A stretch of DNA of 64,000 nt from an uncultured Flavobacterium sp. (GTDB lineage: Bacteria > Bacteroidota > Bacteroidia > Flavobacteriales > Flavobacteriaceae): positions 310,001 through 374,000 of the forward strand of contig NZ_OX638201.1 in assembly GCF_951805225.1 (NCBI RefSeq). The letters are read 5' to 3'. Shown here piece after piece: positions 41,034 through 49,397 of this stretch (position 1 is its first letter; every line of letters begins with the position of its first letter). Both the position numbers and the translations under genes were made by a program. The notes under the pieces were generated by a model. The model worked only from the letters and a program-made list of their open reading frames with translations, was not told the origin of the DNA and did no database searches.

Positions 41034-42812
41034 ATGGAAGTATCCGCCCTATATAAAAAAATTACGCCTTTCGTCAGACCCTATCGAAAAATGGTAATTG
41101 CAACGCTGCTACTAACTTTTTTGGGCTCATTTGCAGCACAGGTAAATGCATTGATATTAAAATATACAGTTGATACTATCAGTAATTTAATGGTGGCACA
41201 CGAACCATTATCAAAAGGATTTCATTTATTAGGTATAATAAGTATTGTTTTACTTTCTAAAGAATTGATTTATTCAGTAGTACAATTTGGACAGAAATTC
41301 TACGGAGAAAAACTGCGAATCTTTATAACCCGAGATATTTCGCAAACCATTGTTGAGAAAATTCTAAGCTATAGAATGGAATTTTATACGTCAGGCGAAA
41401 ATGAAAGCGGAAAACTTCAAACCCGAATTGATTTAGGAATCAGCAGTTTGACAAAATTGGTTCAGAATTTCTTCATTGATATAATGCCTTTGTTTGCTAA
41501 TGCGTTTGTGGCTTTAATTTTGATGTTTTATGCCAATGTTTATGTCGGCTTGGTTAGTTTGTTCATTATTCCAATTTATTTCTATGTAAGTCAGTTACAA
41601 GCCAGAAAATTAAGTGGTTTTAGAAGAAGAATGCGTAATTATCGCGAAACAAAGAATAACGGAATCATCAGTTTAATTGAATCCATAACAGTGATTAAAT
41701 CCTTTGTGCGAGAACCAATGGAAGCAGATCGGCATCAGAAAATTCAATTTGAGATGACCGAAAATCAATTGGCGACAAGAAAAACCAGTTTTATTTTTGA
41801 AAGTATAAAAGGTTTTATCGAGCAAATAGGTGTTGTAATTATCATTATTCTTACCGCTTATTTTGTTTTGAATAATAAAATGACAATTGGTGCGATCATG
41901 TTTCATATTATGTTGTTTAATAATGTTTCGTCACCGATCAGGCAATTGCATCGTATTTATGATGAAGTAAATGATGCCTTGATTTATTCAGAAGGTTTCT
42001 TCGATATTTTAGAATCAGAAAATGAAAAAGAAACCAGCGGAACTTATATTCCAGAAAAAATCGTTGGATTAATTGAAGTCAAAAACGTAGATTTTGCTTA
42101 TCCAAATGGAACCAAAGCACTTTCGGATATTAATTTCACCATAAAACCAAATGAAACAACTGCTTTGGTTGGTTTAAGCGGTGCCGGAAAAAGTACTGTT
42201 ATTAATTTATTGGATAAGTTTTATTTGCCTTCTTCAGGTAAAATTTATTTAGACGGAGTTGATTTAAATGACTACGATACTGATTTTCTGCGAAAAAATA
42301 TTGGATTGGTTTTGCAGAAGAATCACATTTTTAAAGGTACAGTTGCAGAAAATATTCTCTACGGAAATCCTGAAGCCAAAGAAAATGAGGTTATAGACGC
42401 TGCAAAACAAGCTTATATTCATGAACAAGTGATGCAATTGCCAAAAGGTTATGATTCTGATGCGCATTTGCTTTCCGGCGGACAACAACAACGAATTGCG
42501 ATTGCAAGATTGTTTCTAAAGAATCCGCCAATTATCTTTTTAGACGAACCCACAGCAAGTTTGGACGCGATTGCAACAGAGCAAATTAAGAAATCATTAG
42601 ACGCAATAAAAAAAGACAGAACTGTGATTATTATTTCGCATAGTATTTCTCAAATTATTGACGCTTCGCACATTATAGTTCTAGAAAAAGGAAAATGTAT
42701 CGAACAAGGCGCGCATGAGGAACTTTACGATAATAAATCTGTGTATTATGATATTTTTACCGCAATGGCAAATAGTTTGAATATTGATAAAATCACGCAG
42801 ACATTGGATTAA
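41034..42812 (+). CDS. ABC transporter, fused permease/ATPase
   Basis: The 592-residue half-transporter has six membrane segments (about 20-310) and a C-terminal nucleotide-binding domain with Walker A GLSGAGKST, signature LSGGQQQR, Walker B IIFLDEP and the H-loop IIISHS. This is the MsbA/lipid-exporter type (ABCB-like). It works as a homodimer that exports lipid, peptide or drug. No accessory membrane-fusion protein is adjacent, so the substrate is open. Confidence 0.93.
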   Translation: MEVSALYKKITPFVRPYRKMVIATLLLTFLGSFAAQVNALILKYTVDTISNLMVAHEPLSKGFHLLGIISIVLLSKELIYSVVQFGQKFYGEKLRIFITRDISQTIVEKILSYRMEFYTSGENESGKLQTRIDLGISSLTKLVQNFFIDIMPLFANAFVALILMFYANVYVGLVSLFIIPIYFYVSQLQARKLSGFRRRMRNYRETKNNGIISLIESITVIKSFVREPMEADRHQKIQFEMTENQLATRKTSFIFESIKGFIEQIGVVIIIILTAYFVLNNKMTIGAIMFHIMLFNNVSSPIRQLHRIYDEVNDALIYSEGFFDILESENEKETSGTYIPEKIVGLIEVKNVDFAYPNGTKALSDINFTIKPNETTALVGLSGAGKSTVINLLDKFYLPSSGKIYLDGVDLNDYDTDFLRKNIGLVLQKNHIFKGTVAENILYGNPEAKENEVIDAAKQAYIHEQVMQLPKGYDSDAHLLSGGQQQRIAIARLFLKNPPIIFLDEPTASLDAIATEQIKKSLDAIKKDRTVIIISHSISQIIDASHIIVLEKGKCIEQGAHEELYDNKSVYYDIFTAMANSLNIDKITQTLD

Positions 42813-42826
42813 TCAATCTTTTTAGG

Positions 42827-42906
42827 AGCTAATCCCGCTATCCGTTGCAATCTTTTGTGGCGAACCCCGCCACAAAAGGATTTTCACTTCTATCGGGGCT
42901 AGGGCA
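42827..42906. repeat. Structured intergenic repeat
   Basis: The 80-bp element has inner 11-bp perfect arms CTTTTGTGGCG (42852-42862) and CGCCACAAAAG (42868-42878). Outer partly complementary ends are CTAATCCCGCTAT and ATCGGGGCTAGGG. Its GC-rich composition is unlike its surroundings. It follows the ABC gene by 14 bp. Confidence 0.65.
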
Positions 42907-42955
42907 ATCATTTTCAGAAGAATATTTTCGTTTAGTTTGTTCTTTCTGTAGAGCC

Positions 42956-42988
42956 AAACCCGACAGGTTTTTAAAACCTGTCGGGTTT
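42956..42988. terminator. AAACCCGACAGG hairpin
   Basis: AAACCCGACAGGTTTT pairs perfectly with AAAACCTGTCGGGTTT (42956-42988). It is the longest copy of the hairpin at 23156 and 26775 and lies between the convergent ABC and DUF2809 genes. Confidence 0.75.
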
Positions 42989-43023
42989 ACGAGGGTGTAA
43001 AGAACTTTGATAAAGATGACGAT

Positions 43024-43398
43024 CTATAAAGCTTTGTATTTCAAAACAATTCTTTCAATACTAGAAACAACGGCAACCCCAAACGTATAAGCCAGAATAT
43101 CACTCCAAAGAAAACCTTGCCCAAGGACATATCTTCCAAAAAGTGTTTTTCTGAGTTCTATCATCCAGTTTCCTTGATAAAGTTGCAGAAACTCGATGCT
43201 GTAACAAACTAATAAAGCCGTAATTATAATGTATAAGATTTTCTTCTCTGGAAATAGGATTCTTATTAAAAAGTAAATCATAACAGCATATAGAAAATCG
43301 CCAGTAATTAAAGGTACTTGAGGAATTTTCCGTGACATAATTCCAAGAAAAATTGTCATTAGAAATAAAACGGAATAATAGACTCTGGATTTTCTCAA
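43024..43398 (-). CDS. DUF2809 family membrane protein
   Basis: The 124-residue protein has about four membrane segments and fits DUF2809: SVLFLMTIFLGIMSRKIPQV near the start, and FLWSDILAYTFGVAVVS at the end. The function of the family is unknown, though VanZ-like folds are similar. A minus-strand -7 element TATTTTTG lies at 43441-43448. Confidence 0.85.
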   Translation of the reverse strand: MRKSRVYYSVLFLMTIFLGIMSRKIPQVPLITGDFLYAVMIYFLIRILFPEKKILYIIITALLVCYSIEFLQLYQGNWMIELRKTLFGRYVLGQGFLWSDILAYTFGVAVVSSIERIVLKYKAL

Positions 43399-43440
43399 GT
43401 TGTAACTTTAATTGGTATCGTTAGTACATTTTTGGGTAAA

Positions 43441-43448
43441 CAAAAATA
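43441..43448 (-). promoter_or_regulatory. -7 element of the DUF2809 gene
   Basis: The minus strand reads TATTTTTG, an exact consensus match, 43 bp before the start at 43398. Confidence 0.45.
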
Positions 43449-43520
43449 CAAAGATTCGGATTGGTTCGACTTATTTTATAAATTTATCGATTCTATAAAC
43501 TTCTATCAAAAAATAACCAC

Positions 43521-44699
43521 ATGAATACAAGATTTACGGCGCTGATTTTGACTTTGTTTCTTCTGGGAAATATAAGTTATTCTCAAAAAGACAATTCCTT
43601 TAATATTAAAAAGCAGTTTGAATATTGCGCAACTCAGGCTTCTGAAACTTTAAAAGTGATTCCGAATGATGGAACTTCTCCAAGAAGTATTCCAACAGGA
43701 AGCAAGGAATGGAAATTTGTTGATTATAAAGATTGGACAAGTGGTTTCTGGCCAGGAGAATTGTGGTATTTATATGAAGCAACAGGAGATAAAAAATGGG
43801 AAAAAGAAGCCGATAAGTTCAGTCAGTTTTTAAAACCATTATCTGTAAGCAAAGCAAATGATCACGATTTAGGTTTTCAGATTTTTAATAGTTTTGGAAA
43901 CGGATATCGTTTGACTAAAAATCCTGCTTATAAAGATGTTATCCTAAAAACAGCCGATACTTTGGCAACACTTTTTAATCCAAAAGTTGGAACAATTTTA
44001 TCATGGCCGCATAATAAATATGGCGGACATAATACGATTATAGACAATATGATGAATTTAGAATTGCTTTTTTGGGCTTCTAAAAATGGAGGAAATAAAA
44101 AGTTGTATGATATTGCTGTAAAGCACGCCGAAACTACTATGAATAATCATTTCAGACCGGATAATTCTTCATATCACGTATTGATTTACGACTATGAAAC
44201 GGGTAAGAAAATAAAAGGAATTACAGCTCAGGGTTACAGTGACGATAGTATGTGGGCGAGAGGTCAGGCGTGGGCGATTTATGGTTTTACTATGGTTTAC
44301 AGAGAGACAAAAGATCCTAAATTTTTAGATTTTGCTCATAAATTAGCACGAGTATATCTGGATAGATTAAAAACAGATGATTTAATTCCGTATTGGGATT
44401 TTAACGCACCTGGAATTCCAAATGAACCAAGGGATGCTTCGGCGGCTGCAATTGTATCTTCGGCACTTATTGAATTGAGTTCATATACAAAAGATAAAAG
44501 TTTGAAAAACGAATATTTGACCAAGTCTAAAAAAATGATTGTTTCACTTTCAGATCATTATCAAAGTCACGATGTTAATTCTGCTTTTTTGCTTCATTCA
44601 ACTGGACATAAACCTGCAGGAAGCGAAATTGATTGTTCTATAAATTATGCGGATTATTATTATCTTGAAGCGCTTTTAAGACTTCAGAAACTAAAATAA
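43521..44699 (+). CDS. GH88 family glycoside hydrolase (unsaturated glucuronyl hydrolase)
   Basis: The 392-residue protein has a signal peptide (to about SYSQ, residue 22) and an (alpha/alpha)6 barrel with GH88 features: WTSGFWPGELWYLYEAT, NDHDLGFQIFNSFGNGY and GYSDDSMWARGQAWAIYGF. The two acidic residues expected for hydration of unsaturated uronic acids lie in DHDLGF and IIDNMMNL. It should release delta-4,5-unsaturated uronate from lyase products in the periplasm or at the surface. No polysaccharide lyase is adjacent; two small lipoprotein genes follow. Confidence 0.9.
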   Translation: MNTRFTALILTLFLLGNISYSQKDNSFNIKKQFEYCATQASETLKVIPNDGTSPRSIPTGSKEWKFVDYKDWTSGFWPGELWYLYEATGDKKWEKEADKFSQFLKPLSVSKANDHDLGFQIFNSFGNGYRLTKNPAYKDVILKTADTLATLFNPKVGTILSWPHNKYGGHNTIIDNMMNLELLFWASKNGGNKKLYDIAVKHAETTMNNHFRPDNSSYHVLIYDYETGKKIKGITAQGYSDDSMWARGQAWAIYGFTMVYRETKDPKFLDFAHKLARVYLDRLKTDDLIPYWDFNAPGIPNEPRDASAAAIVSSALIELSSYTKDKSLKNEYLTKSKKMIVSLSDHYQSHDVNSAFLLHSTGHKPAGSEIDCSINYADYYYLEALLRLQKLK

Positions 44700-44704
44700 A
44701 TATT

Positions 44705-45109
44705 ATGATTAGAAAAATAACACAAATTTCGTTTGCCATTATTCTTGTTTTAATGCTGATTAGCTGCAAGAACACAAAACAAAAACTTCAGGAATATGTT
44801 GTTTCTTATAATGCTGCTGCCAAAAGTTTTAAGGCTGATCATGTTACGCTTACAACTGCGAGAGGATATATAAATGACAATAAAATTGAATTGCGTTTTG
44901 AAACTGATTTAGAAAAAAAAGCAGCAAATGAATTAGTTGCTGATAAAGATTTTCCTGTGTTATTGAAAGAAATGATTGCTAAAAATCAGATTCCAAAGGA
45001 ACTAGTTGAAGAAGGAGTACAATTTGATGCCTATTTTTTAGCCGATGATAACACAGTCTTATCAAAGAAAATAATTAACAAAGAAGAATTGGCTGAATTA
45101 ATGAAATAA
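44705..45109 (+). CDS. Lipoprotein, paralogue 1
   Basis: The 134-residue protein has a lipobox LMLISC (Cys21) after a hydrophobic signal. The mature part begins KNTKQKLQEYVVSYN and contains a KIELRFETDLEKKAANEL block and a LLKEMIAKNQIPKELVEEGV block. The same blocks occur in the next gene, so the two are paralogues. The gene starts 5 bp after the GH88 stop, implying co-transcription. Family and function are unknown to me. Confidence 0.7.
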   Translation: MIRKITQISFAIILVLMLISCKNTKQKLQEYVVSYNAAAKSFKADHVTLTTARGYINDNKIELRFETDLEKKAANELVADKDFPVLLKEMIAKNQIPKELVEEGVQFDAYFLADDNTVLSKKIINKEELAELMK

Positions 45110-45130
45110 TAAGTCGATTTATGTTTATTA

Positions 45131-45166
45131 AAAGTCTCTTTAATTTTTTTAAAGGGACTTTTTTTA
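45131..45166 (+). terminator. Terminator after lipoprotein 1
   Basis: AAAGTCTCTTTAA (45131-45143) pairs with TTAAAGGGACTTT (45149-45161), one T-G pair, followed by T residues to 45165. Confidence 0.75.
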
Positions 45167-45258
45167 TTTTTAATAATACTTTGCATTTTGGTTGTAATTA
45201 AGTTGTAGTCAAATAATTACATTTTTTATTTTTTGCAACGAATGTTGTTTTTGTGTTG

Positions 45259-45266
45259 TAAGTTTG
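45259..45266 (+). promoter_or_regulatory. -7 element of lipoprotein 2
   Basis: TAAGTTTG matches the -7 consensus exactly. TTTTG at 45231-45235 is 23 bp upstream, slightly wide for a -33 element. The ATG at 45307 is 40 bp downstream. Confidence 0.5.
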
Positions 45267-45306
45267 TTATGTTTGAGTTAAAAAATAACCTAAAAACCAA
45301 AAAATT

Positions 45307-45744
45307 ATGAAAAAAATTACCCAAATCGCATTTCTTTTTGCATTTGTATTGTTGCTTGTAAGTTGTAAAAACACGAAGCAAAAAATTCAGGAACATGTGA
45401 GCAATTATAATACTACATCTTCTATAAAAGGTGGAAATGTAGTTAGCACAAGTGCCAAAGCATTTTTGAATGACAGTAAAATTGAAATTAGAATTGAAAC
45501 CAATTTAGAAGGAACACCTGCAAACAAACTGGCTTATCAGGAAACTTTTCCGGGTTTGCTGAAAGAAATGATTAAAAATGATCAGATTTCTCCGGAATTA
45601 ATAGAAGAAGGAGTTAAGTTTGATGTGTATTTTTTATCTTATAATAATATTATTCTTGCTCAGCAAATGGTCGATAAAGAAGAATTAGCAGTTTTAGAAG
45701 GTAAAGCTGGAACTACAAACGGTAAGGAGACGGCAAAACTTTAG
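45307..45744 (+). CDS. Lipoprotein, paralogue 2
   Basis: The 145-residue protein has the lipobox LLLVSC (Cys20) and the same order of blocks as its upstream neighbour: KNTKQKIQEHVSNYN, KIEIRIETNLEGTPANKL, LLKEMIKNDQISPELIEEGV and KEELAVLE. The pair has clear identity along the whole length, so they arose by tandem duplication. A terminator and a separate promoter between them allow independent expression. The extra C-terminal tail (GKAGTTNGKETAKL) is not shared. Confidence 0.7.
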   Translation: MKKITQIAFLFAFVLLLVSCKNTKQKIQEHVSNYNTTSSIKGGNVVSTSAKAFLNDSKIEIRIETNLEGTPANKLAYQETFPGLLKEMIKNDQISPELIEEGVKFDVYFLSYNNIILAQQMVDKEELAVLEGKAGTTNGKETAKL

Positions 45745-45773
45745 CTTAAAATAAAAATATAAAAACTTTAAAT

Positions 45774-45811
45774 AAAAAAGCCTCTTTGCTAAATTTCAAA
45801 GAGGCTTTTTT
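45774..45811. terminator. Bidirectional terminator
   Basis: AAAAAAGCCTCTTTG (45774-45788) pairs perfectly with CAAAGAGGCTTTTTT (45797-45811). It ends both lipoprotein 2 and the convergent glutamate-synthase-like gene. Confidence 0.9.
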
Positions 45812-45816
45812 GTTTT

Positions 45817-47328
45817 CTAATGCTTCGTAACATTTGTTAGAATATCAGGGAAATAAAGGTCTGAAAGGTGTGCAAATTCGTCTCCACGCATAAAAATACT
45901 CGGATCAACATCTGAGAAGTTCTTTTTGCCGGCTGCAGCCAAAAGTTCGTTTGCAGAATGTAGTGTGTTTTTATGAAAATGATAAACACGATCTGATTTA
46001 TCGGTGACAACCAAACCTTTCATCAGCATTTTATTTTGAGTAGCAACTCCAGTTGGACACTCGTTATTGTGACAACGCAATGCCTGAATACAGCCAAGTG
46101 AAAACATAAAACCACGTGCACTATTACACATATCTGCTCCTAAAGCGATAGCATGCAAAATAGAATAACCCGAAATAATTTTTCCACTACCAATAATGCG
46201 TATTTTATCACGGATATTTAAGCGAATCAAAGTTTTGTTTACAAATATTAAAGCAGGCTCAAAAGGCATTCCAACTCCATCTGCAAATTCCAGCGGAGCA
46301 GCTCCGGTTCCTCCTTCGGCACCATCAATAGTTATGAAATCAGGGAAGATATCTTCGGCAATCATTTCGTGGCAAATCGCTTCAAATTCGGCTGTATTTC
46401 CAATGCAAAGTTTGAATCCAATTGGTTTTCCGTTTGATAATTCACGCAATTGTGCAATAAAATGAATAAGTCCTTTTATGTCTGAAAAAGCATGATGTCC
46501 CGGAGGCGAAAGAATCATGGTATGAGGTTGAACTCCTCTTATTTTTGCAATTTGTTCTGTATTTTTAGCTGCCGGAAGTACACCACCGTGACCAGGTTTT
46601 GCACCTTGCGAAAGCTTAATTTCTATCATTTTAACATTAGGAAGATTGGCTTTTTCTGAAAAATTTTCAGGACTAAAATTCCCTTCGGCATCACGACAAC
46701 CAAAATATCCTGTACCAATTTGCCACGTAATATCTCCGCCGCCGGCAAGATGAAATTCGGTTAAACCACCTTCTCCTGTATTTTGATAGAAGTTTCCTTT
46801 TTTAGCACCAATATTAATGGCGCGAACGGCATTTTCGCTAAGCGAACCAAAACTCATTGCCGAAACATTAAATAAAGAAGCCAAATATGGTTGTTTGCAA
46901 TCTTTTCCTCCAACTAATACGCGAGGTAATTCTTCGTTTACTTTTGCCGGAAAAATAGAGTGTTTTATACCTTCGTAACTGTCATGATTTAGATTTTGTT
47001 GTGTTCCAAAAGGCGTACTTGAATCTATATTTTTGGCTCTTTGGTACACTAAAGAGCGTTGATTTCTGGAGAAAGGTTTTCCGTCAGTAGATCTTTCGAT
47101 AAAATATTGCTGAATTTCTGGTGCAATCATTTCAAACAAATATCTGAAATATCCTAAAACAGGAAAATTTCTTAAAATAGCATGCTTTTTCTGTAGCGTA
47201 TTATAAACTCCAATAACCAAAAGTATTGGTATTATAATAACCAATAAAAAACCTCGATCAGTATAATAATAAGTTGTAGCAACGATTAGAAACAATAAGA
47301 ATCCGTAGATAAAGAATTTTTTTCTCAT
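45817..47328 (-). CDS. FMN-binding glutamate-synthase-like protein
   Basis: The 503-residue protein has two N-terminal membrane segments (about 5-45) followed by a GltB-type FMN TIM barrel. Motifs are FNVSAMSFGSLSENAVRAIN, GEGGLTEFHLAGGGDITWQI and HPLAG-like GAEGGTGAAP. The cysteines for a 3Fe-4S cluster, CIQALRCHNNECPTGVATQ, lie near residue 410-430. It lacks the glutaminase domain, so it is a stand-alone synthase-like enzyme anchored in the membrane. The reaction in vivo is uncertain. Confidence 0.88.
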   Translation of the reverse strand: MRKKFFIYGFLLFLIVATTYYYTDRGFLLVIIIPILLVIGVYNTLQKKHAILRNFPVLGYFRYLFEMIAPEIQQYFIERSTDGKPFSRNQRSLVYQRAKNIDSSTPFGTQQNLNHDSYEGIKHSIFPAKVNEELPRVLVGGKDCKQPYLASLFNVSAMSFGSLSENAVRAINIGAKKGNFYQNTGEGGLTEFHLAGGGDITWQIGTGYFGCRDAEGNFSPENFSEKANLPNVKMIEIKLSQGAKPGHGGVLPAAKNTEQIAKIRGVQPHTMILSPPGHHAFSDIKGLIHFIAQLRELSNGKPIGFKLCIGNTAEFEAICHEMIAEDIFPDFITIDGAEGGTGAAPLEFADGVGMPFEPALIFVNKTLIRLNIRDKIRIIGSGKIISGYSILHAIALGADMCNSARGFMFSLGCIQALRCHNNECPTGVATQNKMLMKGLVVTDKSDRVYHFHKNTLHSANELLAAAGKKNFSDVDPSIFMRGDEFAHLSDLYFPDILTNVTKH

Positions 47329-47365
47329 GTTTTCAAAATTTTAATAGGTAATAATAATTTAGTAA

Positions 47366-48148
47366 TTAATTGAATCGTAATCTAACGTAAACATGTTTAA
47401 TGCCTTTCTTATCAGATTCTCTTTCGTCGATTTCAAGAATATCAGTCAACGATTTTAGCATTGGCGTAAGCTTAGAAAAACCATAATTTCTTGGGTCAAA
47501 TTCCGGTTTTTTCTTTACGATTAAGTTTCCAACATCGCCTAAAAAAGCCCAGCCATCGTCGTCTTCAATGTCTTCGATCGTGGCTTCGATAAGTTCTATG
47601 GTTTGTTTGTCGATTTTGTGCAACGCTTTTTCGGCAGGTTTTTCAACCGGTTTTTTAGCATCTGTTGTAGTCGTAACTTTTGGTTTTTTCTTTTGAATTG
47701 CTCCGTCCAAAACCTCAATGTAAATAAACCTGTCGCAGGCAACTATAAAGGAGTTTGGAGTTTTCTTTTCTCCAATACCAATAACTTTCATACCGGATTC
47801 TCTCAATCGAATCGCCAGACGTGTAAAATCACTGTCGCTTGAAACAATGCAAAATCCATCTAGTTTGCCGGAATAAAGCAAATCCATTGCATCGATAATC
47901 AGGGCAGAATCTGAGGAATTTTTTCCAACAGTATAACTATATTGTTGAATAGGAGTAATGGCATGTTCTAGTAAAACACCTTTCCAACCATTAGAATTCG
48001 GTTTAGTCCAGTCTGCATATATACGTTTTGTGGTTGGTGTTCCAAACTTTGTTATTTCTTCCATCATACCTTTTACGTTGCTGTATGGAACGTTGTCGGC
48101 ATCAATAAGAACGGCTAATTTTAAATCTTTGGAGGTGCTTAAAGCCAT
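47366..48148 (-). CDS. NYN domain protein with C-terminal LOTUS/OST-HTH domain
   Basis: The 260-residue protein starts with an NYN (PIN-like, LabA type) nuclease domain: AVLIDADNVPYSNVKGMM (about 12-29) and the acidic motif VSSDSDFTRLAIRLRESG. The acidic residues expected for metal binding are present. After a Lys/Pro-rich linker, the last 85 residues (LIEATIEDIEDDDGWAFLGD onward) resemble a LOTUS/OST-HTH RNA-binding domain. Together these suggest an RNA-processing nuclease. It is transcribed alone, with its own -7 element. Confidence 0.87.
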   Translation of the reverse strand: MALSTSKDLKLAVLIDADNVPYSNVKGMMEEITKFGTPTTKRIYADWTKPNSNGWKGVLLEHAITPIQQYSYTVGKNSSDSALIIDAMDLLYSGKLDGFCIVSSDSDFTRLAIRLRESGMKVIGIGEKKTPNSFIVACDRFIYIEVLDGAIQKKKPKVTTTTDAKKPVEKPAEKALHKIDKQTIELIEATIEDIEDDDGWAFLGDVGNLIVKKKPEFDPRNYGFSKLTPMLKSLTDILEIDERESDKKGIKHVYVRLRFN

Positions 48149-48177
48149 TATTTATGTATTAAAAAATTAGATACTTC

Positions 48178-48185
48178 CAAAGGTA
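48178..48185 (-). promoter_or_regulatory. -7 element of the NYN gene
   Basis: The minus strand reads TACCTTTG, an exact -7 match, 30 bp before the start at 48148. Confidence 0.55.
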
Positions 48186-48283
48186 AAACTAAAATTGGTT
48201 TTATGGGAATTTGATCTTAAATAAGTCTTTTTACGGATATTAATTATTTTGATTATAAATAAGATATTTTTTATAAAAACTAA

Positions 48284-48326
48284 TTAAAGATAAATTTGTC
48301 TTTTAATAAAGGTTTAAATATATTTG
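48284..48326 (+). promoter_or_regulatory. Promoter and palindromic operator of the rrf2 gene
   Basis: TTTG (48295-48298), a 20-bp spacer and TATATTTG (48319-48326) form a good promoter 22 bp before the ATG. The -33 element lies inside a palindrome, AAAGATA-AATT-TGTCTTT (48286-48303), which matches palindromes upstream of ric and nirK. Binding there would block polymerase, fitting autoregulation by the Rrf2 protein. Confidence 0.75.
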
Positions 48327-48348
48327 TAATGAATTTAATCCTTTTTAT

Positions 48349-48798
48349 ATGTTTTCAAAAGCGTGTGAGTACGGCATTCGGGCTTCTATATTTATTGCGA
48401 CCAAATCTTCAGAAGGGATTCGGGTTGGAATAAAAGATGTGGCAAAAGAAATTGATTCTCCGGAACCTTTTACGTCCAAAATAATGCAGATTCTTACGAA
48501 GAATAATATCATTGTTTCGGCAAAAGGAGTAGGTGGTGGTTTTGAAGTTTCGAATGAAGCTGTAAAAACGATAAAGTTAATACAGATTGTCGACGCAATT
48601 GATGGTGACACTATATATAAAGGTTGTGGTATTGGGCTAAAAGAATGTTCAGAAACGCATCCTTGTCCGGTTCATAATGAGTTTAAAAAAATCCGTGAAT
48701 TGTTATTGGCAATGCTCACCAATACTACATTAGAACAGTTGGCTTCGGGCGTAAATTCTGGAGATTTTTATTTGAAAATATTGAATAAAAGCGAATAA
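48349..48798 (+). CDS. Rrf2 family regulator (NsrR-like)
   Basis: The 149-residue protein has an Rrf2 winged helix (ASIFIATKSSEGIRVGIKDV, then the recognition region SPEPFTSKIMQILTKN) and three cysteines, Cys93, Cys100 and Cys106, in CGIGLKECSETHPC. This is the layout of Fe-S-binding NsrR/IscR proteins. Because the neighbours are azurin, RIC and nirK, nitric-oxide sensing (NsrR-type) is the best guess. It probably binds the palindromes at 48284, 49398 and 54431. Azurin follows after 37 bp, so the two may share a transcript. Confidence 0.9.
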   Translation: MFSKACEYGIRASIFIATKSSEGIRVGIKDVAKEIDSPEPFTSKIMQILTKNNIIVSAKGVGGGFEVSNEAVKTIKLIQIVDAIDGDTIYKGCGIGLKECSETHPCPVHNEFKKIRELLLAMLTNTTLEQLASGVNSGDFYLKILNKSE

Positions 48799-48811
48799 AA
48801 GCGAATAAAAG
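48782..48811. repeat. Triplicated 10-bp repeat at the rrf2 3' end
   Basis: TGAATAAAAG, CGAATAAAAG and CGAATAAAAG repeat with a 10-bp period across the rrf2 stop codon. The last is followed by ATTATAATTT. AATAAAAGAT (48805-48814) equals one half of the palindrome before ric, so it may be a half operator for azurin. Confidence 0.5.
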
Positions 48812-48835
48812 ATTATAATTTAAATACTTAATATA

Positions 48836-49351
48836 ATGAATAAAAGAATCAAAATTTCGATGATAATGCTAATGGGGTTTTTAGCAATAACTTCTTGTGG
48901 AAAAAAAGAAACAACACCAACAGATGATCAAACAGAAGTTAGTGAACCAACTGGAGAAGGAGAAACTCCAGCTGTAAGCAATGTTATTGTTATTGAAGGA
49001 AACGATCAGATGCAGTTTAATAAAACGGAATTACACGCTGTTGCCGGAAAACCAATTACGTTAACGCTAAAACACGTTGGACAAACGCCAAAAGAAGCGA
49101 TGGGACATAATGTTGTGATTTTGCAAGAAGGTACAGACGAAGCTGCTTTTGCTTCAAAAGCAATCGCTGCAAAAGACACTGACTATATTCCTGCTTCAGA
49201 AAAAGCATCAATTATTGCTCATACTAAGTTAATTGGTGGAGGTGAAGAAGATACAATCGAGTTTACAATTGATAAAAAAGGAACTTACAACTTTTTATGT
49301 AGTTTTCCTGGGCATTTTGCCATGATGAAAGGCGTTTTAATAGTAGAATAA
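48836..49351 (+). CDS. Azurin-like cupredoxin lipoprotein
   Basis: The 171-residue protein has a lipobox LAITSC (Cys21), an acidic linker (KKETTPTDDQTEVSEPTGEG), and an azurin domain. The type 1 copper ligands are visible: His in GHNVVIL, then Cys, His and Met in FLCSFPGHFAMMKG. It should carry electrons in the periplasm, probably to the NirK reductase encoded at 54388. The lipid anchor keeps it at a membrane, unlike soluble azurins. A terminator follows at 49357. Confidence 0.93.
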   Translation: MNKRIKISMIMLMGFLAITSCGKKETTPTDDQTEVSEPTGEGETPAVSNVIVIEGNDQMQFNKTELHAVAGKPITLTLKHVGQTPKEAMGHNVVILQEGTDEAAFASKAIAAKDTDYIPASEKASIIAHTKLIGGGEEDTIEFTIDKKGTYNFLCSFPGHFAMMKGVLIVE

Positions 49352-49356
49352 AGTAT

Positions 49357-49387
49357 AAACTCTAATGCTTTTGAGTGTTAGAGTTTT
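49357..49387 (+). terminator. Terminator after azurin
   Basis: AAACTCTAA (49357-49365) pairs with TTAGAGTTT (49378-49386) around a 12-nt loop and is followed by T residues. Confidence 0.65.
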
Positions 49388-49397
49388 TTAATATTAC

